Counted from the first letter of the stretch, positions 21,985 through 31,814 are shown. The stretch is 32,469 bases of DNA from Roseomonas sp. (GCA_020249865.1 JADCEV010000053.1:1-32469), one strand, 5' to 3'. The notes: a model not told the origin generated them from the letters alone. Numbers and translations: made by a program.

Positions 21985-23409
21985 TCAAGCGCGTTTCCAG
22001 GTGGTGCCACCCGCACCATCTTCCAGAATGATGCCCTGGGCCTTCAATTCATCGCGAATGCGATCCGCTTCCGCCCAATTCTTTGCCTTGCGCGCAGCAA
22101 GCCGGGCGGCGATGGTGGCTTCAATCGCGGCGGCATCATCGCCACCACCTTGCAGCCATTGCGCGGGATCAGATTGCGCCAGGCCCAGTACGCCAGCGGC
22201 TTCCCGGAAGGCCGCGATCACCGCGCCGATCTCCGGCGCCTCCCGCAGCCCCATGCGTTCCAGCACAACATTGGGCGAACCGCCCACCGTCAGCGCATTG
22301 GCAAGGGTGCGAAGGTCCCTGAGGCGCGCGAGTGCCAGCGGCGTATTCAAATCATCGCACAGCGGTTCCAAAGCCCAATCGGCCATGCGCGCGGCCTCAT
22401 CATCCGCATCCGCAGCACCGGCACGCGCCAGCATGGCATAATGATCATCCAACTCCGCCTTGGCTTCATCCAAACCGGCCTCAGTAAAATCCAGCGCCTG
22501 GCGGTAATGGGTGCGCAGCAGCAGCAGGCGAAACGCCTCCCCCGCCCAGGCGCCCTTTTTCAAAATATCCCGCACGGTGAGGAAATTGCCGAGGGATTTC
22601 GACATCTTCTCCCCATACACCAGCAGCATGCCGTTATGCATCCAGTAGCGGGCGAAGGCAGCACCAGGGAAAGCGCAGACCGATTGCGCGACTTCATTTT
22701 CATGATGTGGGAAAATCAGATCGTGCCCGCCGCCATGAATATCAAAACTCTCACCCAGATGCTTCCAGGACATGGCAGAGCATTCAATATGCCAGCCAGG
22801 CCGGCCGCGACCCCAGGGGCTGTCCCACCCCGGTGTTTCGGCATCGCTTGGCTTCCACAGCACGAAATCGCCAGCATCGCGCTTATAGGGCGCCACATCC
22901 ACCCGCGCGCCGGCCAGCAATTCATCCGGTGATCGGCCGGAAAGCTTGCCGTAATTGGCGAAGGACGGGACCGAGAACAGCACATGCCCATCCGCCGCAT
23001 AGGCATGGCCATTGGCGATCAGCCGTTCGATCAGCGCGATCATTTCCGCGATATGGCTGGTGGCACGCGGTTCCACATCGGGCGGCAGCGCGCCAAGGGC
23101 GGCCATATCAGCGTGGAAATCGGCTGTCGTGCGCGCGGTGATGTCGCCAATGGGCTCACCGCTTTCGCGCGCGCGCGCATTGATCTTGTCATCCACATCC
23201 GTGATGTTGCGCGCATAAGTGACGCGCGGATAAATCCGGCGCAGCAACCGCGCCAGCACATCAAACACCACCACCGGACGCGCATTGCCAAGATGCGCCA
23301 GATCATAAACCGTGGGCCCGCAGACATAGAGCTTCACATGAGCGGGATCGAGCGGTTCAAAGCGTCGTTTTGTGCGCGCCGCGCTGTCATGCAGGAAAAG
23401 CTCGGCCAT
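21985..23409 (-). CDS. cysS: Cysteinyl-tRNA synthetase
   Basis: This 474-aa class I synthetase has the HIGH-type signature in [16 protein letters not shown] (39-42) and the KMSKS loop in [10 protein letters not shown] (268-272). All four zinc ligands are seen: Cys30, Cys210 ([10 protein letters not shown]), His235 and Glu239 (FPHHENE). It attaches cysteine to tRNA-Cys in the cytoplasm. The length and C-terminal end ([10 protein letters not shown], common to the family) are normal. The gene starts 3 bp after the gltX stop, so the two are co-transcribed. Confidence 0.97.
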   Translation of the reverse strand: MAELFLHDSAARTKRRFEPLDPAHVKLYVCGPTVYDLAHLGNARPVVVFDVLARLLRRIYPRVTYARNITDVDDKINARARESGEPIGDITARTTADFHADMAALGALPPDVEPRATSHIAEMIALIERLIANGHAYAADGHVLFSVPSFANYGKLSGRSPDELLAGARVDVAPYKRDAGDFVLWKPSDAETPGWDSPWGRGRPGWHIECSAMSWKHLGESFDIHGGGHDLIFPHHENEVAQSVCAFPGAAFARYWMHNGMLLVYGEKMSKSLGNFLTVRDILKKGAWAGEAFRLLLLRTHYRQALDFTEAGLDEAKAELDDHYAMLARAGAADADDEAARMADWALEPLCDDLNTPLALARLRDLRTLANALTVGGSPNVVLERMGLREAPEIGAVIAAFREAAGVLGLAQSDPAQWLQGGGDDAAAIEATIAARLAARKAKNWAEADRIRDELKAQGIILEDGAGGTTWKRA

Positions 23410-23412
23410 GGT

Positions 23413-24747
23413 TCAGCCGCCCGCCGCAATCTTTAAGCGCAGCGCCGCGCGATCCCGCCCGATCAGTGGCAGAAGCGTGCCGATATCCGGCCCGTGATCT
23501 TCACCCGTGAGGGCAAGCCGCAGCGGCAGGAACAGCGCCTTGCCCTTACGACCGGTGCTGTCCTTCAGCGCGCCAGTCCAGGCGCCCCAAGTGCTGCCAT
23601 CCCAGGGTTCCGCCGGCATGGCGGCCAGCGCCGCGCGCAGAAAATCGCCTTCGTTTTCCAGCACGGGCGGCACAATGCTGCCGCGCACCACATCAAACCA
23701 GGGCTTCGCTTCACGCAGCAAATCAAGATTGCCGCGCACCGCGAGCCAGAAAGCTTCATCAGCGCCTTCCGGCAGCCTGTCCTTCACCGCGTCAAAGCCG
23801 ATGCCATGCAGCAGCTTGCGATTAAGCGCCAACATATGCCGCGGATCAAAACGCGCGGTGGATTGCGATACCTTCCCAAGATCATAGCCGGGCGCAAGAT
23901 CAGCGGGCATCCCCGCCACCGGGTCATTGGACGTGCCGAGCGCCGCAAGATACCCAACCAACGCGGCCGGTTCGATCCCATCCTTGCGCAAATGTCGAAG
24001 CGAAATGGACCCCAGGCGCTTGGACAGCGCGCCGCCTTCCGCATCCGTCAGCAGCGGCAAATGCCCGAAGGCGAGCGCATTCTGCTTGCCGCCCAAAGCT
24101 TCAAAAATATCAATCTGAATGCCGGTATTGGTGACGTGATCCTCACCGCGCACGATATGGGTGATGCCCATTTCGAGATCATCAACGACCGAGGTGAAGG
24201 TATAAAGCGGCGAACCATCGGCACGGATCAGCACGGGGTCTGAAATCGCCGAAAGCTTCACGCTGCGATCACCCAAAACCTGATCGCGCCAGGAAACCGA
24301 ACGGGAGGAGAGCAAAAACCGCCAATAGGGCTGCTTGCCGTTGGATAACGCCTTTTCATATTGCTCGCGCGTCATTTTCAGCGCTTCGCGATCATAAAGT
24401 GGCGGCTTGCCTTCGCGCCGGCGGCGTTCGCGCTTGTAGGCGAGTTCTTCTTCCGTCTCGAAGCAGGGATAAAGCCGCCCGGCGGCTTTCAGCTTTTCAG
24501 CCGCCTCCGCATAGCGATCCAGGCGGTCCGATTGCCGCACCAGCCCATCCCAGGGCAGGCCAAGCCAGGTCAGGTCTTCCTCAATCGCCTCGGCATATTC
24601 CGCGCGGGAACGTTCGGTATCGGTATCATCCAGCCGCAGCAGGAATTCCCCGCCATGGCGGCGCGCCAGCAGCCAATTGGCCAGCGCCACACGCGCATTG
24701 CCAACATGCAAAAGCCCGGTGGGCGAAGGGGCAAAACGGAGTTTCAT
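23413..24747 (-). CDS. gltX: Glutamyl-tRNA synthetase
   Basis: This 444-aa class I synthetase has the HIGH-type site in FAPSPTGLLHVGNAR (14-17), RLDDTDTERS, the GEDHVTNTGIQIDIF segment, and the KMSKS-type loop ALSKRLGSISL (241-245). It charges tRNA-Glu, and possibly tRNA-Gln for later amidation. It is somewhat shorter than the about 470-residue standard. Many alphaproteobacteria carry two GluRS genes, and the short length and LSKRLGS loop would suit the second type, but that needs a comparison I cannot make. Its start overlaps the stop of the unknown upstream gene by 4 bp (ATGA), and cysS follows after 3 bp. Confidence 0.95.
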   Translation of the reverse strand: MKLRFAPSPTGLLHVGNARVALANWLLARRHGGEFLLRLDDTDTERSRAEYAEAIEEDLTWLGLPWDGLVRQSDRLDRYAEAAEKLKAAGRLYPCFETEEELAYKRERRRREGKPPLYDREALKMTREQYEKALSNGKQPYWRFLLSSRSVSWRDQVLGDRSVKLSAISDPVLIRADGSPLYTFTSVVDDLEMGITHIVRGEDHVTNTGIQIDIFEALGGKQNALAFGHLPLLTDAEGGALSKRLGSISLRHLRKDGIEPAALVGYLAALGTSNDPVAGMPADLAPGYDLGKVSQSTARFDPRHMLALNRKLLHGIGFDAVKDRLPEGADEAFWLAVRGNLDLLREAKPWFDVVRGSIVPPVLENEGDFLRAALAAMPAEPWDGSTWGAWTGALKDSTGRKGKALFLPLRLALTGEDHGPDIGTLLPLIGRDRAALRLKIAAGG

Positions 24748-25124
24748 GCCGCGTCCTCAGAATCCTCATCGCGGCGCGGGTCAAGAATGCGCCAATTGCG
24801 TTCTTCACTGTCTTTTACGGGGGTTTCAGCAAACCCCTTCAATTCGCTGCCGCTGATCCAGGCAGCTTCGGCGGCGCCGACCACTTCCGCATCCTCGCCA
24901 AAGGCGAACCAGGCATCCAGCACGGCCTTCGCATCCAGCCCAGGCGCGCGGCAGCGTTCCACCGAATCCCGCACATAGCGGCGCGCAAAGGCATTGGCAT
25001 GTTCAATGGAAAGAAAGCCGCGGATTTCTTCCACCGGGTCGCTGCCATTGCCACCCGACAAATCCATGATGCGGACGATCAAATCGCCGCCACCGAAAAG
25101 CTGGGGATCGAGACCGCCGCTCAT
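24744..25124 (-). CDS. Conserved-looking protein of unknown function (126 aa)
   Basis: I do not recognise a family. The 126-residue product is acidic, soluble and without signal peptide or membrane segment. It starts with Gly-rich MSGGLDPQLFGGGDLIVRIMDLSGGNG, has a helical-looking centre (EEIRGFLSIEHANAFARRYVR and LDAWFAFGEDAEVVG), and ends in a charged tail (RRDEDSEDAA). It is almost certainly translated, because it overlaps nadE upstream and gltX downstream by 4 bp each and has the same codon bias. Its position suggests a tie to NAD synthesis or tRNA charging, but no function can be read from the sequence. Confidence 0.82.
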   Translation of the reverse strand: MSGGLDPQLFGGGDLIVRIMDLSGGNGSDPVEEIRGFLSIEHANAFARRYVRDSVERCRAPGLDAKAVLDAWFAFGEDAEVVGAAEAAWISGSELKGFAETPVKDSEERNWRILDPRRDEDSEDAA

Positions 25125-26785
25125 GAAATCAACGCCGTGAAGCCATTGGTGATGGGGTAGCGCCGATCCCGCCCAAAGGCGCGCGGCGTGATCTTAACGC
25201 CAGGCGGTGCCTGCCGGCGCTTATACTCGGCGCGATCCAGCAAGCGCCAAACGCGCAGCACCAGCGCACGATCAAAACCATCCGCCACCAGCGCATCCAC
25301 GGATTTCTCGCCTTCCACCAACCCTTCCAGAATGGCGTCCAGCACATCATAGGGCGGCAGGCTATCCTGATCCTTCTGATCGGGCTTCAATTCCGCACTG
25401 GGCGGCTTGGTGATCACACGTTCCGGCATCACCATGCCAAGCGGCCCCAGCGCGCCTTCTGGGCGGTGTTCATTGCGCCAGCGCGAAAGCGCGAAAACGG
25501 TGGTCTTGTAGACATCCTTGAGCACGGAATAGCCGCCGCACATATCGCCATAAATCGTGGCATAGCCCGTGCTCATTTCGCTTTTATTGCCCGTGGTCAG
25601 CAGCATATCGCCGAACTTGTTCGACAGCGCCATCAAGGTCACGCCACGAATGCGCGATTGCAGGTTTTCTTCCGTAATATCGGGTGGGCGATTGCCGAAG
25701 GCCGGCGCCAACATGGCGGCGAAAGCCTCCATCGCCGGACCGATGCCGATATTCTCATAACGAATGCCAAGAAGCTGCGCGCATTCGGCAGCATCTTCCA
25801 GGCTTTCAATGCTGGTATAGGGTGATGGCATCATCACCGCGCGCACGCGATCGGGCCCGAGCGCATCCACAGCAACAGCCGCAGAAATCGCAGAATCAAT
25901 GCCGCCTGAAAGGCCCAGCACCACGCCAGGGAAGCGGTTCTTGTTCACGTAATCGCGCAGCCCCAGCACCATGGCGCCATAGATTTGCTCAAGCTTCGGC
26001 AGATCGGGCGCAATCTCTCCGGGCGTGCAGACCAGCACGCTGCCATCACGCCGCCATTCAGTAATGCGCAGCCCTTCTGTGAACATCGGCATCACATGCG
26101 CAAGCTTGCGATCCGCATTCATCACAAAGGATGCGCCTTCAAACACCAGCTCATCCTGCCCGCCGACTTGATTCACAAACACAAAGCCAAGCCCGGTTTC
26201 CACGCAGCGGGAGACCGCCAGATCAAGCCGCGCCTGATGCTTTGCCGCTTCGAACGGGGAACCGTTGATGGCGATCAGGATTTCCGCGCCAGTTTCACTG
26301 AGTGTTTCGGAAACCGCAGGGAACCACCAATCCTCGCAAATCATCAGCCCCAGGCGAAAGCCACGAAAGGGAATGGGGCCAGGCGCAGGGCCGGCGTCAA
26401 AAACGCGCTTGTCGTCAAACACGCCGTAATTGGGCAATTCATGCTTGGCGCGGCGCGCGGCAATTTGCCCGGCTTCCAGCAGGAACAGCGCGTTGAAGAC
26501 CTTCTCACCATCCCGCCAGGGGCCGCCCACCACCAGGCCGGGACCACCATCGGCGGTCTCGGCGGCGAGCGCCGCGATCTCGGCCTCGCAGGCGGCGATA
26601 AAGGCGGGCTTGCGCACCAGATCTTCCGGCGGATAGCCGGCAATGGAAAATTCCGGCGTCACCACCAATTCGGCGCCGTGCTTCGCGGCCTCCGCGCGGG
26701 CCTTGCGGATCAGCGCCGCATTGGCGGTCAACGCGCCCTCATGGGGGTTGAGTTGCGCAAGGGCAATTTTCAGGGTCTCGGCCAT
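25121..26785 (-). CDS. nadE: Glutamine-dependent NAD+ synthetase
   Basis: This 554-aa two-domain enzyme carries an N-terminal nitrilase-type glutaminase with the triad Glu45 (TPEFSIAGYPPEDL), Lys114 (RRAKHELPNYGVFDD) and Cys150 (MICEDWWFP). The C-terminal synthetase has the PP-loop VVLGLSGGIDSA (SGGIDS, about 293-298) and NKSEMSTGYATIYGDMCGG. It converts nicotinic acid adenine dinucleotide to NAD+ using ATP and glutamine-derived ammonia, which is channelled between domains. GAAGG precedes the start by about 6 bases. It lies 55 bp after pncB, so salvage and the final step of NAD synthesis are neighbours; the gap holds a short palindrome. Confidence 0.97.
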   Translation of the reverse strand: MAETLKIALAQLNPHEGALTANAALIRKARAEAAKHGAELVVTPEFSIAGYPPEDLVRKPAFIAACEAEIAALAAETADGGPGLVVGGPWRDGEKVFNALFLLEAGQIAARRAKHELPNYGVFDDKRVFDAGPAPGPIPFRGFRLGLMICEDWWFPAVSETLSETGAEILIAINGSPFEAAKHQARLDLAVSRCVETGLGFVFVNQVGGQDELVFEGASFVMNADRKLAHVMPMFTEGLRITEWRRDGSVLVCTPGEIAPDLPKLEQIYGAMVLGLRDYVNKNRFPGVVLGLSGGIDSAISAAVAVDALGPDRVRAVMMPSPYTSIESLEDAAECAQLLGIRYENIGIGPAMEAFAAMLAPAFGNRPPDITEENLQSRIRGVTLMALSNKFGDMLLTTGNKSEMSTGYATIYGDMCGGYSVLKDVYKTTVFALSRWRNEHRPEGALGPLGMVMPERVITKPPSAELKPDQKDQDSLPPYDVLDAILEGLVEGEKSVDALVADGFDRALVLRVWRLLDRAEYKRRQAPPGVKITPRAFGRDRRYPITNGFTALIS

Positions 26786-26812
26786 GCGCGCCTTCTAGAT
26801 GCTTTTGCGCTT

Positions 26813-26826
26813 GGGTGAAATCACCC
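26813..26826. repeat. 14-bp perfect palindrome between pncB and nadE
   Basis: GGGTGA (26813-26818), AA, TCACCC (26821-26826) is a perfect inverted repeat in the 55-bp gap. The loop is too short for a full 6-bp hairpin and no U-tract follows, so a protein-binding operator or a weak RNA hairpin is more likely than a terminator. No regulator can be named. Confidence 0.4.
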
Positions 26827-26840
26827 GATTGGAAAAAGCC

Positions 26841-28034
26841 CTAAACCTGCCCGCCATTGCGCCGGCGCGTCTCACCCCGCTTCAGCAGGAATTCGCGGCC
26901 AATCTTCACGCGCGGCACGCCATCATAGGCGACGATATCCGCCGTGGCATAGGTTTCGGACCAGGTATTGGGGATGAAGCTGCCGGTGCCCACCACATCA
27001 ATCGGCGCGCGCGCTTCCGCCATGACCCGGCATTTGGTGACCCCAAAGCCCGAGGAAGCGACAATACGCACGCGCGGGAACCCGGCCTCATCGAGCGCTT
27101 CGCGCATGCGCCAGACGGCGGCGGCGGAAACCCCGGTGCCGGTCAGGTGGCGCAATTCCGTCTCACTCCGGTAGCGCCGCGTGGCCTGGGGGGCGTGGCG
27201 TTCCAGAACGGCGTAGCTTTCGGCCGGGTCCAGCCCTTCAAGAAAGCGCCCGCCATGGGTATCAAGCCGCATGGCCAGCCGGCCAGAAGCGGCCAGTTCG
27301 GGGAAGCGGCGCGCCACGGCCAGACCATCGGTCACTTCGCGCCCGAAGTAATCCACCAACACGGTCAGGTTTTCATCCGGGAAGGTCTCGTGAAACATCT
27401 CCGCCGCACGCACCGTGCTGCCGGCATAGCCGATCAGCGCATGCGGCATGGTGCCATAGCCCTTGGGGGCGCCGAACCAATGCGCGGTCGCGTCATTGGC
27501 ATTGCCGATAAAGCCCTTGGCGCCTTCCGCCTGCGCGGCACGGCTGCCGACGGATGCGGCATAGGCCATCATATCCTGCATTTCCGCCCCGGCGCAGTGG
27601 CGCGCTTCCATCGCCAGAAACGCGGTTTGCGGCAATTCGACACACATCTGATAGGCGTTATGCGCCGCAACACAGGCCGCGCCGAGCTTTTGCAGCAGCA
27701 TGGTTTCCAAATCCACCAGCTGCACAAAGGACCCGCTGACATAAAGCAAGGGATCGCCGGCGCCGACCCATTGGCCTTCCTCATGCATCACTTCAATGTG
27801 AAATTCGGTCGCGCGAGACGCCGCCACGGCGCGCAACCAATCCAGCATCAGCCGGGGTGCGGAGATCACCGGGCGGCGCAAAAACACCGCATAGGTGACC
27901 TGCGTATCACCAAAGCGCTGCACCACGGCCTTGGTGCGGTTGAAATAGCTATCCGCGCGGGCGGTAATCACCTGATCCGCCACATCCGCTGCCGCCGAGG
28001 GGGTTTCTCCCCCCCGGCTGCTTTGCGTGTTCAC
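26841..28034 (-). CDS. pncB: Nicotinate phosphoribosyltransferase
   Basis: This 397-aa protein resembles the nicotinate phosphoribosyltransferase family: [17 protein letters not shown] near the start, [19 protein letters not shown], a central [29 protein letters not shown] region, [11 protein letters not shown], the RLDTHGGRF phosphate strand and [12 protein letters not shown] near the end. It makes nicotinate mononucleotide from nicotinate and PRPP, the entry to NAD salvage. The start is GTG at 28034, overlapping the TGA of the DAHP synthase gene (GTGA). The adjoining nadE supports the call. The N-terminus seems short compared with E. coli PncB, as in many shorter family members. Confidence 0.93.
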   Translation of the reverse strand: MNTQSSRGGETPSAAADVADQVITARADSYFNRTKAVVQRFGDTQVTYAVFLRRPVISAPRLMLDWLRAVAASRATEFHIEVMHEEGQWVGAGDPLLYVSGSFVQLVDLETMLLQKLGAACVAAHNAYQMCVELPQTAFLAMEARHCAGAEMQDMMAYAASVGSRAAQAEGAKGFIGNANDATAHWFGAPKGYGTMPHALIGYAGSTVRAAEMFHETFPDENLTVLVDYFGREVTDGLAVARRFPELAASGRLAMRLDTHGGRFLEGLDPAESYAVLERHAPQATRRYRSETELRHLTGTGVSAAAVWRMREALDEAGFPRVRIVASSGFGVTKCRVMAEARAPIDVVGTGSFIPNTWSETYATADIVAYDGVPRVKIGREFLLKRGETRRRNGGQV

Positions 28035-29410
28035 TGTGCTGCCTGAGCTGGCGCCGTCAGGCCGGCCACGCGCCGCGCCTTCAATTCCTCGGCGATCAGG
28101 AAGGCGAGTTCCAGCGATTGTTCGGCATTCAGCCTGGGATCGCAGGAAGTGGCGTAATTCGCGGCAAGATCAGCTTCCGAAAGTCTATGGGCGCCGCCCA
28201 GGCATTCGGTGACATTGCTGCCGGTCATTTCCACATGCACGCCGCCGGCGAAGCTGCCTTCCGCTTCATGCACATCGAAAAAGCCGCGCACTTCGGAAAT
28301 AATGGCATCAAAGGGCCGGGTCTTATAGCCGCCAACGGTGGTGGTATTGCCGTGCATCGGATCGCAAAGCCACACCACATTCCGCCCGGCCTTGGTCACG
28401 GCGCGCACCAGCGGTGCCAGCTTGGCTTCCACCTTATCCGCCCCCATGCGGGAAATCAGCGTGAGCCGCCCCTTTTCATTGGCCGGGTTCAGGATTTCCG
28501 TGAGGCGCACCAGTTCATCGGCATCCATGCTGGGGCCGACCTTCATGCCGATGGGGTTCTTCACGCCGCGCAAAAATTCCACATGCGCCCCTTCCGGCTG
28601 GCGCGTGCGATCCCCGATCCAGAGGAAATGCGCCGAACAGGCATACCAATCGCCGGAGGTTGAATCGACCCGCGTCATCGCCTGTTCATAAGGCAGCAAC
28701 AGGCTTTCATGGCTGGTGTAGAAATCCGTCTCCCGCACTTGCGGCAGGTCTGACATGCCGCAGGCCTGCATGAAGGCCAGCGTCTGATCAATCCGCGTCG
28801 CCAAATCCGCATAGCGTTCCGCCAGCGGGCTTCTTTCAACAAAGCCCAGATTCCAGCGATGAACCTCGTGCAAATCCGCATAGCCGCCGGTCGCGAAAGC
28901 GCGCAGCAAATTCACCGTGCCGGCGGATTGCATATAGGCGAATTCCATCCGCGACGGATCGGGGATGCGCGATGCCGCATCGAAATCCGGGCCATTGATG
29001 ATATCGCCACGATAGGAAGGCAGCGTCACACCATCACGCGTTTCGCTATCCGAAGACCGGGGCTTGGCGAATTGCCCGGCCATGCGGCCAAGCTTCACGA
29101 CTGGCGAGGCACCGCCAAAGGTCAGCACCACGGCCATTTGCAGCAGCACGCGGAAGGTATCGCGGATGACATTGGCGGTGAAATCGCCAAAGCTTTCCGC
29201 GCAATCACCGCCTTGCAGAACAAAAGCCTGGCCATCGCCCGCCCGCGCCAAGGAGGCCTTTAAGCGCCTGGCCTCACCTGCAAAAACCAGCGGGGGAAAT
29301 CGCGCGATCTTGGCTTCCATTGCGGCCAAAGCCGCCTGGTCGGGATATTCCGGCACCTGCCTGATCGGCATGTTCCGCCATGAATCCGGGCTCCAGCCCC
29401 GCGCAGTCAT
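28031..29410 (-). CDS. aroG: Class II (plant-type) 3-deoxy-D-arabino-heptulosonate-7-phosphate synthase
   Basis: This 459-aa enzyme begins [20 protein letters not shown], a typical start for the class II family. The metal cysteine lies in [15 protein letters not shown] (Cys70), and [44 protein letters not shown] and [20 protein letters not shown] carry phosphoenolpyruvate and erythrose 4-phosphate contacts. It catalyses the first step of the shikimate pathway. The class is unlike E. coli AroFGH and common in Alphaproteobacteria. AAGGAG precedes the start. It is the first gene of the minus-strand run and overlaps pncB by 4 bp; why these share an operon is unclear. An 11-bp palindrome (CTTGTTACAAG, 29424-29434) lies just upstream. 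Confidence 0.96.
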   Translation of the reverse strand: MTARGWSPDSWRNMPIRQVPEYPDQAALAAMEAKIARFPPLVFAGEARRLKASLARAGDGQAFVLQGGDCAESFGDFTANVIRDTFRVLLQMAVVLTFGGASPVVKLGRMAGQFAKPRSSDSETRDGVTLPSYRGDIINGPDFDAASRIPDPSRMEFAYMQSAGTVNLLRAFATGGYADLHEVHRWNLGFVERSPLAERYADLATRIDQTLAFMQACGMSDLPQVRETDFYTSHESLLLPYEQAMTRVDSTSGDWYACSAHFLWIGDRTRQPEGAHVEFLRGVKNPIGMKVGPSMDADELVRLTEILNPANEKGRLTLISRMGADKVEAKLAPLVRAVTKAGRNVVWLCDPMHGNTTTVGGYKTRPFDAIISEVRGFFDVHEAEGSFAGGVHVEMTGSNVTECLGGAHRLSEADLAANYATSCDPRLNAEQSLELAFLIAEELKARRVAGLTAPAQAAQ

Positions 29411-29515
29411 TTCCGCCTATCTCCTTGTTACAAGACGGGGCACAATAAACACGAGCCCGCGCTTAGGGGAAGAGCAGCCGGGCCTGGCCGCAGGCATGTG
29501 AAGGAAAGGCAAGCC

Positions 29516-30679
29516 ATGGATAGGCAGCAAGATATCGCGATCCGGATGCAAAAGGCCGTCCAGGCGGGGGCCATTCCGGGCCTGGTGCTGGCGCTTGGTG
29601 ATCGGCATGGCAGTAGCTGGGATGCCGGTTTTGGCAGCCGGGCGCTGGGCAGCGCGGAACTGATGCAGCCCGATGCGGTGTTCTGGATCGCTTCCATGAC
29701 CAAGGCGATCACCGGCGCGGCGGCCATGATGCTGGTGGAAGCGGGCAAGCTTTCCCTTGATGCGCCGGCGAATACGCTGGTGCCGGGGATCGGTGCGCTT
29801 GGCGTGCTGGAAGGCTTTGATGAGGCCGGCCAGCCCAGGCTGCGCCCGGCCAAGCGCCCCATCACCCTGCGGCATTTGCTGACCCATACCTCGGGCTATG
29901 CCTATGACATGTGGAGCGCAGAGATCGCCCGCTTCCGCAAGGCCACCGGCACGCCCGCGGTTGGCACCTGCCGCAATGCAGCGCTTGCCCTGCCCCTATT
30001 GTTCGATCCGGGCGAGGATTGGACCTACGGCATCGGCATAGATTGGGCCGGCAAGATGATCGAGGCCGCAACCGGTGAAACACTGGGCGCGCATATGGCG
30101 CGGGTGATTTTTGAACCGCTCGGCATGGTTGATACGTCCTTCAAGCTGCGCGCGGATCAAAGGGCGCGTTTGGCAGCCATGCATGGGCGCGGTGCGGATG
30201 GCGCGCTTTCCGTCATTCCCTTCGAAGTGCCGCAGGAGCCGGAGTTTGAGACCGGCGGCGGCGGGCTTTATGGCACGGCGCGGGACTATTTGGCTTTCGC
30301 GCGCATGATCTTGAATGGCGGCAAGCACGGCAAGATCAGGCTACTGAAGGCTGAGACGGTGGCTGAGATGGCGCGCGATCAGATTGCGCCGCTTGCCGTG
30401 CGCCCGATGATTTCAGCGGTGCCGACTGCCACGCGCGATGCGGATTTCTTCCCAGGCATGGCGAATGGCTGGGGCTTGACCTTCCTGGTCAATCGCCGGC
30501 CATCGCCGCAGGGGCGGTCGGCCGGGAGCCTCGCCTGGGCAGGGCTTGGCAATACCTTCTATTGGATAGACCCCGGCCGCGGCACGGCGGGGATTTTCCT
30601 GAGCCAAATTCTGCCCTTTTTCGACCCGGAGGCGATCAGCCTGTTCCGGGAATTCGAGAGCATGGTGAATGAGGTGTGA
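29516..30679 (+). CDS. Serine hydrolase of the beta-lactamase/family VIII esterase fold
   Basis: The start at 29516 gives 387 aa and has AAGGA about 10 bases upstream; a GTG at 29498 overlaps that site and is less likely. The SxxK motif is in FWIASMTKAITG (Ser60-Met-Thr-Lys63). Further on are LRHLLTHTSGYAYDMW and DWTYGIGIDWAGKMIE, where Tyr171 sits in the position of the class C Tyr but is followed by Gly-Ile rather than x-Asn. LAWAGLGNTFYWIDP replaces the KTG box. The Y-G-I-x-x-D pattern resembles EstB-type family VIII esterases more than penicillin-binding enzymes. No signal peptide is apparent, so cytoplasmic ester hydrolysis is plausible. It is divergent from the DAHP synthase gene and convergent with the alcohol dehydrogenase gene (10-bp gap). 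Confidence 0.9.
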   Translation: MDRQQDIAIRMQKAVQAGAIPGLVLALGDRHGSSWDAGFGSRALGSAELMQPDAVFWIASMTKAITGAAAMMLVEAGKLSLDAPANTLVPGIGALGVLEGFDEAGQPRLRPAKRPITLRHLLTHTSGYAYDMWSAEIARFRKATGTPAVGTCRNAALALPLLFDPGEDWTYGIGIDWAGKMIEAATGETLGAHMARVIFEPLGMVDTSFKLRADQRARLAAMHGRGADGALSVIPFEVPQEPEFETGGGGLYGTARDYLAFARMILNGGKHGKIRLLKAETVAEMARDQIAPLAVRPMISAVPTATRDADFFPGMANGWGLTFLVNRRPSPQGRSAGSLAWAGLGNTFYWIDPGRGTAGIFLSQILPFFDPEAISLFREFESMVNEV

Positions 30680-30689
30680 GGCGTTGCGG

Positions 30690-31814
30690 CTAAAACACCA
30701 CCACCGATCGGATGGATTTGCCTTCATGCATCAGATCGAAGGCATGATTGATTTTCTCAAGCGGCATGGTGTGGGTGATCAGATCGTCAATATTGATCTT
30801 CCCTTCCATGTACCAATCCACAATCTTGGGCACATCGCTCCGCCCACGCGCGCCACCAAAGGCGGAACCTTTCCATACGCGGCCTGTCACAAGTTGGAAG
30901 GGGCGGGTGGCGATTTCGGCGCCTGAGGGGGCGACGCCGATGACGATGCTCTCCCCCCAGCCGCGATGGCAGCATTCCAGCGCCTGACGCATCACCGCAA
31001 CATTGCCGGTGCAATCGAAGGAGAAATCAGCACCACCGCCCGTGAGGTCCGTAATCGCCTGCACTACCTTGTCGGCGCCGATCTCATTCGGGTTGATGAA
31101 ATGCGTCATGCCGAATTTGCGCGCCATGGCTTGCTTGGCGGGGTTGATGTCTATGCCGATGATCTTGTCGGCACCCACCATGCGCGCGCCCTGAATGACA
31201 TTGAGCCCGATGCCACCCAAACCGAATACCGCGACATTGGCACCGGGCCAGACCTTGGCGGTATAGATCACGGCACCAATGCCGGTGGTGACCCCGCAGC
31301 CAATATAGCAAATCTTGTCGAAGGGCGCGTCTTCACGCACCTTGGCCAGGGCAATTTCCGGCAGCACGGTGAAGTTCGAAAAGGTGCTGCAGCCCATATA
31401 GTGAAAAACCGGCTTGCCGGGTGACATAGTTTCGCAACGGAAGCGGCTGGTGCCATCGGGCATCACACCCTTGCCCTGCGTCGCGCGGATGGAGGTGCAA
31501 AGATTGCTCCGCCGGCTCAAGCAGGTTTTGCAGGCACGGCATTCCGGCGTGTAGAGCGGGATCACGTGATCGCCAGGCTTCACACTGGTAACACCCGCGC
31601 CGATTTCGCGCACAATACCCGCACCTTCATGGCCCAGGATGGCAGGAAACAACCCCTCGGAATCCAGCCCATCCAGCGTGTAGGAATCCGTATGGCAAAC
31701 GCCGGTTGCCATGATTTCGACCAGCACTTCGCCGGGCTTCGGGCCAGCCAGATCAACGGTTTCGATGGTGAGTGGCTGTTTCGCAGCCCAGGCCACGGCG
31801 GCGCGCGTTTTCAT
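30690..31814 (-). CDS. frmA: Class III alcohol dehydrogenase / S-(hydroxymethyl)glutathione dehydrogenase
   Basis: This 374-aa zinc enzyme has the catalytic zinc site Cys40 ([13 protein letters not shown]), His62-Glu63 (GHEGAGIV) and Cys173 ([12 protein letters not shown]). The structural zinc cysteines are in [17 protein letters not shown] (92, 95, 98, 106), and the NAD Rossmann motif is GLGGIGL (198-204), ending in GIDINP. The [19 protein letters not shown] stretch is diagnostic of class III. It oxidises S-hydroxymethylglutathione (formaldehyde plus glutathione) to S-formylglutathione, and also reduces S-nitrosoglutathione. No formylglutathione hydrolase gene is adjacent. The start at 31814 has GAGG upstream; the in-frame ATG at 31922 would intrude into the MFS gene. 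Confidence 0.96.
   Translation of the reverse strand: MKTRAAVAWAAKQPLTIETVDLAGPKPGEVLVEIMATGVCHTDSYTLDGLDSEGLFPAILGHEGAGIVREIGAGVTSVKPGDHVIPLYTPECRACKTCLSRRSNLCTSIRATQGKGVMPDGTSRFRCETMSPGKPVFHYMGCSTFSNFTVLPEIALAKVREDAPFDKICYIGCGVTTGIGAVIYTAKVWPGANVAVFGLGGIGLNVIQGARMVGADKIIGIDINPAKQAMARKFGMTHFINPNEIGADKVVQAITDLTGGGADFSFDCTGNVAVMRQALECCHRGWGESIVIGVAPSGAEIATRPFQLVTGRVWKGSAFGGARGRSDVPKIVDWYMEGKINIDDLITHTMPLEKINHAFDLMHEGKSIRSVVVF

Noticed and set aside
26799-28046. Long + strand open frame opposite pncB
   Set aside because: The composition is His/Gly/Arg-heavy with no domain, and the whole frame is antisense to a clear nicotinate phosphoribosyltransferase.
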